DNA of 64,000 nt from the NCBI GenBank assembly GCA_035529315.1, contig DATKWZ010000006.1:1-64000 (forward strand). The letters are read 5' to 3'. The stretch is from Anaerolineae bacterium (GTDB lineage Bacteria; Desulfobacterota; Desulfobacteria; Desulfobacterales; ETH-SRB1). Positions 26,699-35,124 of the stretch are shown here, piece after piece. A model generated the notes under the pieces. That model searched no databases. It saw only the letters and a list, made by a program, of their open reading frames with translations, and was not told the DNA's origin. Each line of letters opens with the position of its first letter. The first letter of the stretch is position 1. The position numbers were made by a program, and so were the translations under genes.

Positions 26699-27100
26699 TT
26701 TCGCAGATAGTTGTTCTTATCATGAAACAACTATTAAATTAACCTTTAGTGTTAATTTGGCAAAAAGGGGACAAAGGTCCTGTGTTTGGTTTAATTTATT
26801 GATTCCGGCTATATTTATAGTGTAGTTTATAGTGTAGTTAATTTCATAGCTGTCATGTGATCTATTTCATTGCGGTTCTTATAATAAATAAATTATGATG
26901 AACTCGTAAAAAGTCGTTACTCCGGTGAAAACCGAAGCCCAGATGGTTTGCAACTGCTTGAAAAGACTGGATAGCGCTAATGCTTCACTACGTGCCCGGC
27001 TTTCGCCGGAATGACGGGAAAGAGAATTTTTCGACTTTTTACGAGACCATCAATTATGATAAAAGTGTAAAAAAGGTTTTTATATGAGGCTGTCAATATT
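26699..27100. other. Gene-free stretch between caspase block and envelope block
   Basis: About 400 bases with no credible gene. 26755-26800 is AT-rich with a GGGGACAAAGGTCC word; 26896-27053 is a complete MITE-like element, described separately. The promoter of the 930-residue lipoprotein gene must lie between that element and 27100, or within it. Confidence 0.6.
26896..27053. repeat. MITE-like element, GTAAAAAGTC family, copy A
   Basis: Ends are inverted repeats: ACTCGTAAAAAGTCG (26902-26916) and CGACTTTTTACGAGA (27032-27046), each preceded or followed by TGATG/CATCA. The interior carries ACTCCGGTGAAAACCG and CCGGAATGACGGGAAAGAGA, shared with copies B and C. The direct repeat AATTATGAT flanks both sides. 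No coding capacity, so movement would need a transposase in trans. Confidence 0.75.
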
Positions 27101-29893
27101 ATGAAAAGAAAACATCGCACAATAAAAATATCCCTGTTGCTGATAATCATGTTTACAAGCCTTTGTCTTTTCGGATGCGTAGCAGTGGGTAAAAAAACCG
27201 CAATTGTTTCCGATCTCAAAATCGCCTTTAAAGGGACTTATAAGGTTGATCCATACATGGAAAAGCATATGCCGCGGACCATTGCTATTCTTCCATTTAT
27301 TGATGAATCAAAAAGCCAAAAAGGGGCTGAAGCCGTGCGCAAAGGTTTTTATAACCATCTCAGCTCCATGCCATATAAAGACATGGAACTGTTCCGTGTT
27401 GACTCCCTGCTTAGAAAAGCAGGGTTTACCGACCCTGTCGATATATACAAAACACCGCCTGAAAAATTCAAGGAGATCCTCAACGTAGATGCGGTTATTT
27501 TTGGAACCATATCAAATTTTGACAAGCTCTTTGCAGGCATTTATTCACAGGTCTCCGTCGGCGCTGAAATAAAGATGTATGATACACAGGGGAATTTTCT
27601 GTGGTCAGGCAAGCATTTGACACGCATACACGAAGGCGGCATTTCTGTTACACCTGTCGGCATTGTTGCCTCAATTATCGCCGCGGCCATGAATGTAAGA
27701 GACATACAACTGCTTAGAGCGTGCGACGATCTTTTCAGGGATATGGTTAAAACAATCCCTGCTGTGGAATATGCCGAAGCGCTCCGAAAGCCGCGTATTG
27801 AGATGCTGGCACAGGATTCAAAAGGAGAGCCCAGAAAAGCCGGCGATATAATTAAGGTGGCATTAAAAGGTGATCCAGGAATGCAGGCGTGGTTTGATAT
27901 GGGTGGTTTTAAAAAAGGTATTGACATGGCGGAGGTTGAACCCGGGGGATATGTAGGATCTTACAGGGTAGTGCCGGGAGACAATATAAAGGATGTTGCT
28001 GTTACAGGGTATTTGTCTGATGATACCGGCAATACAACAAGCTGGGTTGATGCAACCAGAACCGTAACACTTGATACAACTCCGCCGAATGCCCCCAAAA
28101 ACCTGGCAGCTACAGGTCGTGATAATAGAGTTGTGTTAAGCTGGGATAAAAATACAGAAGATGATCTTTCAGAATATATAGTTTACAGGAGCGATACCCC
28201 GCTCAGCGGTTTCAAGAACATAGGACAGACCGAGTTTACCGGGTTTGAGGATGAGAATGCAATAAATTTAAAAGCCTGTTATTATAAAATTTCTGCCATT
28301 GATCTGGCTGGGAATGAAAGCAGCAATGATGGGCCGGTTACAGGCACGGCAGTGCCTCCGGGGCCTACTTATGTAAAAGGCAACCTGGAAAAGAATACAA
28401 TATGGTATGCTGGAGCAAGCCCATATATTATTGAAGACACAGTAATTGTTTCGGAAAGATGCTCTCTTTTAATAGAGCCGGGCACAATAATTAAATCCAG
28501 TGGAGGCGGCCTGGTTATTAGAGGCGGAATAATTGCAAGCGGCGGCAAAACTCAGGTAATTACCTTTTTATCGGTCAATGAAAGTGTTGGGGAAAGTGCT
28601 TTGGGAAGTGTTTGGGATGGGATTTTATTTGACAGTGTTAAAGGTGATAAGAATCTGCTTGCATTTTGCCGGATCAAAGATGCAGCCACAGGGGTTGAAA
28701 TTAAGTCATCATCGCCGGAAATCAGAAACTGCGAATTTGTGAAAAATGATATCGGCATTAAAATTATCGGGGGTTTTTCAAATCCACAGATAGAAGAATG
28801 CATAATTCACGACAACAGTTCTACGGGCATTGAGATTATAGATGGAGCAAGAGCTTCCATCACAAATAACCGCATAAACAACAATAATGCAGGGCTGTTG
28901 ATTCAGGATGCAGGATCGGTTTCAATAAAAGGTAATTTAATAACCAGCAACAAAGGCTGCGGCATTGTTGTTAAAAACAGCCAGGCGGCAATTTCAAAAA
29001 ATAATATTTATGATAATGCTCCGTCCGATATGGAAGGGGCCTTCCAGGGCAAAGCTGCTGATGCTGATGATAACTGGTGGGGTAAGGCTGACTGGCATGA
29101 CCTTTTGACCAATACCAGTGGGCGGATAAATATCAAAACAATCCTCGATGGTCCGTATCCTGATGGGAAACCGATCGCTATTCCGGTTATAACGGAAAAT
29201 CCTGGCGGACGGATCGATACCGATTCTATCCTTGCATTCTCTGACAGCCCTTACAGAATAACAAACGACCTGATACTGGATAACGGTGCAACACTTTATA
29301 TCCAGCCCGGGGTTATGCTTTTGTTTGACAAGCAGTTTTCGATTATAGCAAAAAACGGCGGCATAGCTGCCAGGGGAACAAAAGACAACCCGATTATATT
29401 TACATCTTCAGGCTCTTCCCCTTCGCCCGGAGATTATAGACATGCCATATGTTTTTCAGAGCCGACTAAAGTCAGCAGCTTTTTTAAATACTGCAAATTT
29501 GAATATGCCACAACAGCTATAGATGTCCGGCATGGAATGCCTGAAATTGCATACTGCCATATTGTAAATAATTCTCAAAGCGGGATTCGGTGCGGCAATG
29601 ATGCCGGACCGAGAATATTGTATAATACGATTGCAAAAAACCTGGGGACCGGCGGAATAGAATGTGTGGGCATGTCAAAACCAGAAATTCATCACAATAA
29701 CTTTGTGGAAAATGCCGTGGCAATTCAATCTTTTTCAACTATTTATATTGATGCCCGTCATAATTTCTGGGGCAAGGTGCCGCCCGACGATACAATAATA
29801 TGGGGTAAAAATATAAATATAAACCCCTGGCTCGAAGCGCCTGACATGGATGCATTTTCTTTTATACAAGAGAAGGAAAATTTAACCCAATAA
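27101..29893 (+). CDS. GNA1162-like lipoprotein fused to FnIII and parallel beta-helix
   Basis: 930 residues. Lipobox CLFGC (Cys26). Residues about 40-225 match the GNA1162/DUF799 lipoprotein pattern (RTIAILPFIDES; VDAVIFGTISNFDKL; GNFLWSGKH). A spacer and a fibronectin type III domain follow (about 325-415; PPNAPKNLAATGRDNRVVLSW; YKISAIDLAGNESS). From about 430 to 910 there are two right-handed parallel beta-helix regions with NosD-like repeats (NPQIEECIIHDNSSTGIEII; NNRINNNNAGLLIQ), each followed by a NFWGK or NWWGK motif. Such helices usually bind or cleave polysaccharide. No catalytic residues are recognised. Outer-membrane or surface location expected. Confidence 0.85.
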   Translation: MKRKHRTIKISLLLIIMFTSLCLFGCVAVGKKTAIVSDLKIAFKGTYKVDPYMEKHMPRTIAILPFIDESKSQKGAEAVRKGFYNHLSSMPYKDMELFRVDSLLRKAGFTDPVDIYKTPPEKFKEILNVDAVIFGTISNFDKLFAGIYSQVSVGAEIKMYDTQGNFLWSGKHLTRIHEGGISVTPVGIVASIIAAAMNVRDIQLLRACDDLFRDMVKTIPAVEYAEALRKPRIEMLAQDSKGEPRKAGDIIKVALKGDPGMQAWFDMGGFKKGIDMAEVEPGGYVGSYRVVPGDNIKDVAVTGYLSDDTGNTTSWVDATRTVTLDTTPPNAPKNLAATGRDNRVVLSWDKNTEDDLSEYIVYRSDTPLSGFKNIGQTEFTGFEDENAINLKACYYKISAIDLAGNESSNDGPVTGTAVPPGPTYVKGNLEKNTIWYAGASPYIIEDTVIVSERCSLLIEPGTIIKSSGGGLVIRGGIIASGGKTQVITFLSVNESVGESALGSVWDGILFDSVKGDKNLLAFCRIKDAATGVEIKSSSPEIRNCEFVKNDIGIKIIGGFSNPQIEECIIHDNSSTGIEIIDGARASITNNRINNNNAGLLIQDAGSVSIKGNLITSNKGCGIVVKNSQAAISKNNIYDNAPSDMEGAFQGKAADADDNWWGKADWHDLLTNTSGRINIKTILDGPYPDGKPIAIPVITENPGGRIDTDSILAFSDSPYRITNDLILDNGATLYIQPGVMLLFDKQFSIIAKNGGIAARGTKDNPIIFTSSGSSPSPGDYRHAICFSEPTKVSSFFKYCKFEYATTAIDVRHGMPEIAYCHIVNNSQSGIRCGNDAGPRILYNTIAKNLGTGGIECVGMSKPEIHHNNFVENAVAIQSFSTIYIDARHNFWGKVPPDDTIIWGKNININPWLEAPDMDAFSFIQEKENLTQ

Positions 29894-29924
29894 CTTTGTG
29901 AAATCTGCGTAATCTGTGGATCAA

Positions 29925-31037
29925 ATGGATAGAAGACTTTTTATAAAGCTTTTAAGCCACAGCGCCTTTGTTTCATACGGCTTGCTGACATGTCCGGTTT
30001 TGGGGTGGCCTGAGAGTGCATTTGATTTGGCGCTTGAAGGGCAGGATCTGATCCAGAAGAAAGATTTCCCTAAAGCAATCAAGGCGCTTCAAGAGGCTTT
30101 GCGCATAGATCCGAAAAGCGACTGGGCGTTTGGTCTTCTTGGACGGGCGCATCTTGGACTTGACCAAAAAGCAGAAGCTGTGGCTGCGTTCAGACAAGCC
30201 GTACGTTTGAATCCATTTGATACATATTCCCGCATGATGATCGAAATCACGACCCAAAAACCTATACCCCGGTCTGCAAAAAAGAAAAAACCGCTTACAC
30301 CTCTTGAAAAGGAGGCAATGCGGGAAGAAGAGGAGATGCTTAAAAAACTGCATGCTGAGAAAGGGCTGGGTTATAAAGTAAAACGGGTTGTGATTGATGC
30401 GGGTCATGGTGGATTTGATCCGGGCGCTGTTGGACAAAACGGGCTGAAAGAAAAAGAGGTAACTCTGGATCTTGCGCTAAAGTTGCATGAAAGGCTGGCC
30501 AGGGAGGGAAAAATCAAATCCTTTCTGACCAGGACAGGCGACTATTATATTCCTCTTAGCGCAAGAACCGTTACTGCAAATCAATTTCAGGCAGACCTCT
30601 TTATCAGCATACACATAAATGCAAACAAAAACAGAGAGCCCAACGGCTCGGAAACATATTTCTGTTCGGAAAAGGCTTCGAGCACAGAGGCTGCGGGGGT
30701 AGCGGCCCTGGAGAATTCGGTGCTTAAGTATGATGAGCCTTACAAAAAAAAGCAGGGGTATATAGATATTGAAGAGATTTTGTTTAAGTTTGAACAAAAT
30801 CTTAACTGGAGTGAAAGCGGAGAGTTTGCAAAGGCTTTTCAGGCGCGTTTTAAAAAAAGACTGCCGCTGAAAAGCAGGGGGGTTCATTCAGCCGATTTCT
30901 ATGTTTTGCGTCGTGCTAAAATGCCTGCGATACTCCTTGAAACAGGATTTATATCCAATCCTGATGATGAAGCAATGCTAACGCAGCCTGCTTTCAGAGA
31001 AAAGATTGTGGATGCGGTGGCAAGGGGGCTTGAATGA
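29925..31037 (+). CDS. Tat-exported TPR N-acetylmuramoyl-L-alanine amidase (Amidase_3)
   Basis: 370 residues. Start at ATG 29925; a GTG at 29916 is also open. The N-terminus MDRRLFIKLLSHSAF fits a twin-arginine signal (RRxFIK). A TPR pair occupies about 35-105; an Amidase_3 domain runs from about 150 to 369 with zinc ligands in DAGHGGFDPG, LKEKEVTL and SIHINAN, and the catalytic Glu in LLETGFISN. It cleaves the bond between MurNAc and the peptide stem. The next gene (TPR) overlaps its stop (ATGA), so the two are translationally coupled. May supply stripped glycan for the SpoIID-type enzyme at 16354. Confidence 0.92.
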   Translation: MDRRLFIKLLSHSAFVSYGLLTCPVLGWPESAFDLALEGQDLIQKKDFPKAIKALQEALRIDPKSDWAFGLLGRAHLGLDQKAEAVAAFRQAVRLNPFDTYSRMMIEITTQKPIPRSAKKKKPLTPLEKEAMREEEEMLKKLHAEKGLGYKVKRVVIDAGHGGFDPGAVGQNGLKEKEVTLDLALKLHERLAREGKIKSFLTRTGDYYIPLSARTVTANQFQADLFISIHINANKNREPNGSETYFCSEKASSTEAAGVAALENSVLKYDEPYKKKQGYIDIEEILFKFEQNLNWSESGEFAKAFQARFKKRLPLKSRGVHSADFYVLRRAKMPAILLETGFISNPDDEAMLTQPAFREKIVDAVARGLE

Positions 31038-31912
31038 AAATCAGGGGCCAGGGATCAGGGATTAGGGGGAAATATATCTTCCTTGCTATTATGCTGTTTT
31101 TTTGTTGCAGTGGTATTGTTGCGGCCGCGGATGTAAATGAGCTGATATTTCAGGGGGCTGACTATCATTACAAGGGGAATTTGGACAAAGCTTTAAGCAG
31201 TTTTGAACAAGCAATACAACTTGATCCTGAAAATGAATATGCGCATAACCAGCTTGGCATCCTGTATGGGAAAAAAGACGAATTTGACAAAGCTTTCAGA
31301 GAATTTTTAACTGTTGCAGATATAGACAGGCAAAATACTTTCGCACTCTTGTGGCTGGGTATTCTTCACCTGCGTAAAGGGGAAATGAACCAGGCCTTTG
31401 AGAGGTTTAATAAAATAATTCAAATTGATCCAAACAGTGCAGACAGCTACTATTTTCTTGGAACTATCTACAATTTCAGACGTAATCCGGTTATGGCTAT
31501 CGAATATCTGAAAAAGGCGAGGAATGCCGATTCCGGAGAGGCAGACACCCATTTCAGGCTGGCAAAAGCCTTTCATAATGCGGATATGATTGCGAATGCA
31601 TTGCTTGAATACAACAGGACGCTCGAAATCAAACCTTCATATACAAAAGCGCTTAATGAAATTGGATGGATTTACTATAATACAGGGAAAAAAGAGGCAG
31701 CCATAAAGCAATGGGGAAAAACCCTGGAGATAAACAGCAATGACAGGGATGCTATTCTTAACCTTGCCAAGGTTTATAATGATTCCGCATGGGATGCTTT
31801 TACATCAGGGAAAAAAGGGGACGCCTTAAAATACTGGCAAAAGACCCTTAACATAAATCCAGGCAATAAAGCGGCAAAGTATTATATGGCAACATACGGT
31901 TCAGGAAAGTAA
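31034..31912 (+). CDS. Secreted TPR-repeat protein
   Basis: 292 residues, beginning in the stop of the amidase gene (ATGA overlap). Signal or anchor (about 14-32), then seven or so tetratricopeptide repeats (GNLDKALSSFEQAIQLDPEN; GEMNQAFERFNKIIQIDPNS) through to the end. A scaffold for protein interactions in the periplasm, likely a partner of the amidase by operon position. The first 12 residues are charged and glycine-rich and come from a CAGGGATCAGGGATTAGGGG word of the repeat type seen in other spacers, so an internal start is conceivable though none has a better site. Confidence 0.85.
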   Translation: MKIRGQGSGIRGKYIFLAIMLFFCCSGIVAAADVNELIFQGADYHYKGNLDKALSSFEQAIQLDPENEYAHNQLGILYGKKDEFDKAFREFLTVADIDRQNTFALLWLGILHLRKGEMNQAFERFNKIIQIDPNSADSYYFLGTIYNFRRNPVMAIEYLKKARNADSGEADTHFRLAKAFHNADMIANALLEYNRTLEIKPSYTKALNEIGWIYYNTGKKEAAIKQWGKTLEINSNDRDAILNLAKVYNDSAWDAFTSGKKGDALKYWQKTLNINPGNKAAKYYMATYGSGK

Positions 31913-31999
31913 AAAAGGTAATAATTTAGCCGCTAAGACACAAAGACTCAAAGAAAGGATATAAATTTTAAAAACTAAAACATTACACAGGGAGGTAAT

Positions 32000-32875
32000 A
32001 TGAAAAAGTACGCAATCTTAGCAATAGTGTTTGTCGGGCTGCTTGTTCTGCCAGCTTCTGTTTATTGTCAGCAATGGCAGGATTTAGTCGAACAGGCTGG
32101 AACCGGCGACATTAACTGGACAAAGGGGGTTGTTCAGGCAAAAGGGATCGGAGTTCCGCCCGAACAATATTATGGCAAACCTCAGGCACGTCCCATGGCT
32201 TTAAGGGCTGCAAAACTGGATGCTATGCGCAACCTTCTTGAAGTTACAAAAGGAGTGAGAATCAGTTCAACAACCATTGTCAAAGACTTTGCGATTTCAA
32301 GCGACATCATTATGTCCCAGATCGAGGGAATGGTTAAAGGAGCTCAGATAGTCCACCAGGAATATATGTCGGATGGAACTGTTGAGGTTATCATGCAAAT
32401 GAGCCTGATGGGAGGTTTTGCTCAACTGATTCTTCCTGTGGAAATCCAACAGGTTGAATCGATTATGCCTGTGCCGCCTGTTCACAAAGCCCCAATCGTT
32501 GAGCCTTCAGCTCCGGAGCTAAAATCTGTATCAGAGGTTTTCACAGGCATGGTAATCGACGCAAGAGGAATTAATGCGAGACCTGCAATGGCGCCGAAAA
32601 TTCTTAATGAAAACGGCGAGGAGGTTTACGGATCAGCATATGTAAGCCGCGAGTTTGCCGTGCAACAGGGAATGAGCGGATATGCAAAGGATCTTACGGC
32701 CGCTCAGAGCAATCCCAGGGTCACAAACAGCCCTTTAACCGTTAAAGGGCTTAGAACTGAAGGGCAGGGCCGTTCCGATATAGTTGTAAGCAATGCAGAT
32801 GCTTCCAGACTTCGAAGCGCTTCAGAGCATCTTTCATTCTTGAAAAAATGCCGTGTGATGATTGTGGTAGATTAG
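32000..32875 (+). CDS. LPP20-family secreted protein
   Basis: 291 residues; GGGAGG ribosome-binding site 6 nt before the ATG. Signal peptide (1-~24), LPP20-like domain (ALRAAKLDAMRNLLEVTKGV; TTIVKDFAISSDIIMSQIEG) and a second domain (SEVFTGMVIDARGINARPAM; SAYVSREFAVQQGM) resembling those found after LPP20 domains in delta-proteobacteria. One of five proteins with this N-terminal pattern here. The preceding spacer contains CGCTAAGACACAAAGACTC, a formula-like repeat word. Confidence 0.8.
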   Translation: MKKYAILAIVFVGLLVLPASVYCQQWQDLVEQAGTGDINWTKGVVQAKGIGVPPEQYYGKPQARPMALRAAKLDAMRNLLEVTKGVRISSTTIVKDFAISSDIIMSQIEGMVKGAQIVHQEYMSDGTVEVIMQMSLMGGFAQLILPVEIQQVESIMPVPPVHKAPIVEPSAPELKSVSEVFTGMVIDARGINARPAMAPKILNENGEEVYGSAYVSREFAVQQGMSGYAKDLTAAQSNPRVTNSPLTVKGLRTEGQGRSDIVVSNADASRLRSASEHLSFLKKCRVMIVVD

Positions 32876-32909
32876 GCGAAAAGCTCAAAAAAATATTTAA
32901 GGAGGAATT

Positions 32910-34067
32910 ATGTTTGCTAAAAAGATATTTATTATGCTGGCTGTTATCAGCCTGCTTTTCCTTTACGCATGCGGACCAAGGGCAATGGCTCCGAAAGCTG
33001 AGCTTGATACGCCGGAGCACCATGTTGTCAACGGCAATAAGCTGATGAAGGCAGGCAAGATTGACGCGGCATTTCGTGAATTCAACAGAGCAAAAGAGTT
33101 GAATCCGAAATTTTCACCGGCTTATGTGGGACTCGGCCTTGTTGAGGGATTAAAAGCTGATTTTAATAACAGCCTTAAAACCATGAAAGAGGCAAGGAAA
33201 TATGCACGGGGAGATGAGCAAAAAATAGAGGTTAATGTGGGATTTATGCGGGTTTATATAATGGGCGAGACAAATATTGATGAAAACTGGCTTGAGCTGG
33301 TTGAAGAGGAATTTGATAAAGCCGTGTTGATTTCCAAAGATGTTTCCGAACCATATTTCTACATGGGTCTGGCCTATAAAATCTCTTATAAGTTCCGTAA
33401 GGCCGTGGACCAGTTTTCAAAAGTACTTGAATTAGACAATGGATATATTGCAGAGGCTGATAAGGAATACGCTCTTGTTCAGAAAATCGAAAGAGCCATG
33501 CCTGGTTCAAAAATCGGAAAAAAGATCGCTCTTGTTGAAAAGATTACCCGCGCAGATGTTGCCGCCCTTTTTATTGAGGAGCTTAACGTTGATGAGATTT
33601 TTAAAAAAAGGGTTCCAAAAGAATTCGACAGCGCATTTAAAAGCCCTGAACAGCAATTGGAAACTGAAACATCTGTAAAGATTCTGCCGGCAACCGACAT
33701 AGATGATCATGTGCTGAAAGCTGATATTGATGCTGTAATCGAAATAGGAATCAAGGGGCTTCAGCCTTTTCCGGACCACACATATAAACCGTATCAGACT
33801 ATAACCCGCGCAGAATTTGCAATGATGATAGAAGATATTCTCATAAAGCTCACCGGTGTTGATGATCTGGCTACCAGGTTTATTGGGGGTGTTTCCCCTT
33901 TTCCGGATTTGAGAAATGATCTTCCATATTTCAATGCTGTTATGATTTGCACCACCCGCGGCATTATGGTGGCAAAGGATCTTGCGACAGGAGAGTTTGA
34001 CGCGATAGGCCCGGTTTCAGGCGCAGACGCGCTTTTAAGTATTCGCTTACTTAAATCTCAGCTATAG
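32910..34067 (+). CDS. TPR and S-layer-homology lipoprotein
   Basis: 385 residues, AAGGAGGAATT before the ATG. Lipobox LFLYAC (Cys21). TPR repeats from about 38 to 190 (VVNGNKLMKAGKIDAAFREF; KAVDQFSKVLELDNGYI), then two SLH-like segments (ITRADVAALFIEEL at about 215; TITRAEFAMMIEDIL at about 300, followed by SPFPDL). SLH domains bind pyruvylated wall polymers or, in Gram-negatives with similar proteins, peptidoglycan, so it may tether the outer membrane. Gap to the LPP20 gene is 34 bp, so cotranscription is likely. Confidence 0.85.
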   Translation: MFAKKIFIMLAVISLLFLYACGPRAMAPKAELDTPEHHVVNGNKLMKAGKIDAAFREFNRAKELNPKFSPAYVGLGLVEGLKADFNNSLKTMKEARKYARGDEQKIEVNVGFMRVYIMGETNIDENWLELVEEEFDKAVLISKDVSEPYFYMGLAYKISYKFRKAVDQFSKVLELDNGYIAEADKEYALVQKIERAMPGSKIGKKIALVEKITRADVAALFIEELNVDEIFKKRVPKEFDSAFKSPEQQLETETSVKILPATDIDDHVLKADIDAVIEIGIKGLQPFPDHTYKPYQTITRAEFAMMIEDILIKLTGVDDLATRFIGGVSPFPDLRNDLPYFNAVMICTTRGIMVAKDLATGEFDAIGPVSGADALLSIRLLKSQL

Positions 34068-34165
34068 TGAGGATTAAGGGATTAGAGGATTAAGGGATTA
34101 GAGGATTAAAGACTAATAATTTCTCTGCAATCTTACCCCTTAATCCCTGCCTCTTAATCCTTATC
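34068..34165. repeat. GGATTAAGGGATTAGA tandem words forming an imperfect hairpin
   Basis: GAGGATTAAGGGATTAGAGG repeats at 34068-34110, and the inverse CCCCTTAATCCCTGCCTCTTAATCC at 34136-34160. Related words occur at 2829-2848 and 14767-14790. Could act as a weak terminator or attenuator before the FecR gene; otherwise of unknown role. Confidence 0.6.
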
Positions 34166-34192
34166 CCGATTATTAACTTGGAGTATATTATT

Positions 34193-34966
34193 ATGAGGCT
34201 TATTATTAACAGGGCAATGCCTTTGTTTTTTCTTTTAGTTCTTCTGTTTCCTTATCCCGCACATGCTGAAAATAAGGCGGTTGGAATTGAAATAAAAGGT
34301 GATATGGCGGAAGTTACCCTGCTTGAAGGAAAGATTGAGGTGATTAAAAAAGGGATGATAAAGCCTCAACCTTTAGCGCCTGGAGATTATGTTGCCCATG
34401 GTGATCGGATCAGCACAAAAAAAGGCTCCAGAATAGAGCTTAAACTGCCTGATAACAGCCTGATACGTTTTGATGAACTTACAACCCTTGAGATTGTGAG
34501 TGTTGAGTTTGACAAAAAGACAAAACAAAGAGATATAAATATAAGCATGGTTTTAGGGAAAACATGGGCAAATGTATCAAAAATGTTAGGTCAAAAAGGA
34601 CGTTTTGCAGTTTCAACAAAAACATCAGTTGCGGGTGTGCGCGGCACTGTTTACAGGGTAAATGTTGGGGAAGACAACACCGTACTGGTTAAAGTTTACT
34701 GGGGCGAGGTTGGAGTAAGCAGCGCCCCAAAGCCGGATACTGCTTCGCAACCTCAGCAAATCATGAAACCGACCAAAGTGCTTGGACCGCATCCGGTTGC
34801 CGGGCCGCATCCGGTATCAATGGAAGAATGGACATATATCGTAAAATCCATGCAGCAGATCATTATCCGGCCTGACGGCACAGCCACAAAGCCGATGCCG
34901 TTTCTTGCCGGCGAGGATATAAACGACTGGGTGCGCTGGAACCAGGAGCGGGATAAGAAAAATTAA
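34193..34966 (+). CDS. Secreted FecR-domain protein with C-terminal GPHPVSMEEW motif
   Basis: 257 residues. ATG 34193 with TTGGAG 9 nt upstream (the TTG itself is a poor start). Signal peptide about 1-25, FecR domain (DRISTKKGSRIELKLPDNSL; FAVSTKTSVAGVRGTVYRVN). The tail has a doubled GPHPVAGPHPVSMEEW, then IVKSMQQIII and WVRWNQERD, matching the tail of the FecR protein at 14048-14773. The shared tail is not a known domain to me. Last of the envelope block; followed by about 160 bp before rmuC. Confidence 0.82.
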   Translation: MRLIINRAMPLFFLLVLLFPYPAHAENKAVGIEIKGDMAEVTLLEGKIEVIKKGMIKPQPLAPGDYVAHGDRISTKKGSRIELKLPDNSLIRFDELTTLEIVSVEFDKKTKQRDINISMVLGKTWANVSKMLGQKGRFAVSTKTSVAGVRGTVYRVNVGEDNTVLVKVYWGEVGVSSAPKPDTASQPQQIMKPTKVLGPHPVAGPHPVSMEEWTYIVKSMQQIIIRPDGTATKPMPFLAGEDINDWVRWNQERDKKN

Positions 34967-35124
34967 ACCACGAAGCACACGCTTTTGTCATTTACGACAG
35001 GCGATAATGATAATGGAAACATAATGCTTTGCCTTCTTTTCTGTTTTGTTTACGCTCATTTAGGGTAACACTGTTATCTGCCATATGATGACCCAAACAA
35101 GAAATTTTTCGGAGGAGGTCGCCC

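Noticed and set aside
34068-34165. CRISPR-like array in the GGATTAAGGG repeats
   Set aside because: Units are only 7-9 nt, without spacers of constant length, and there are no cas genes.
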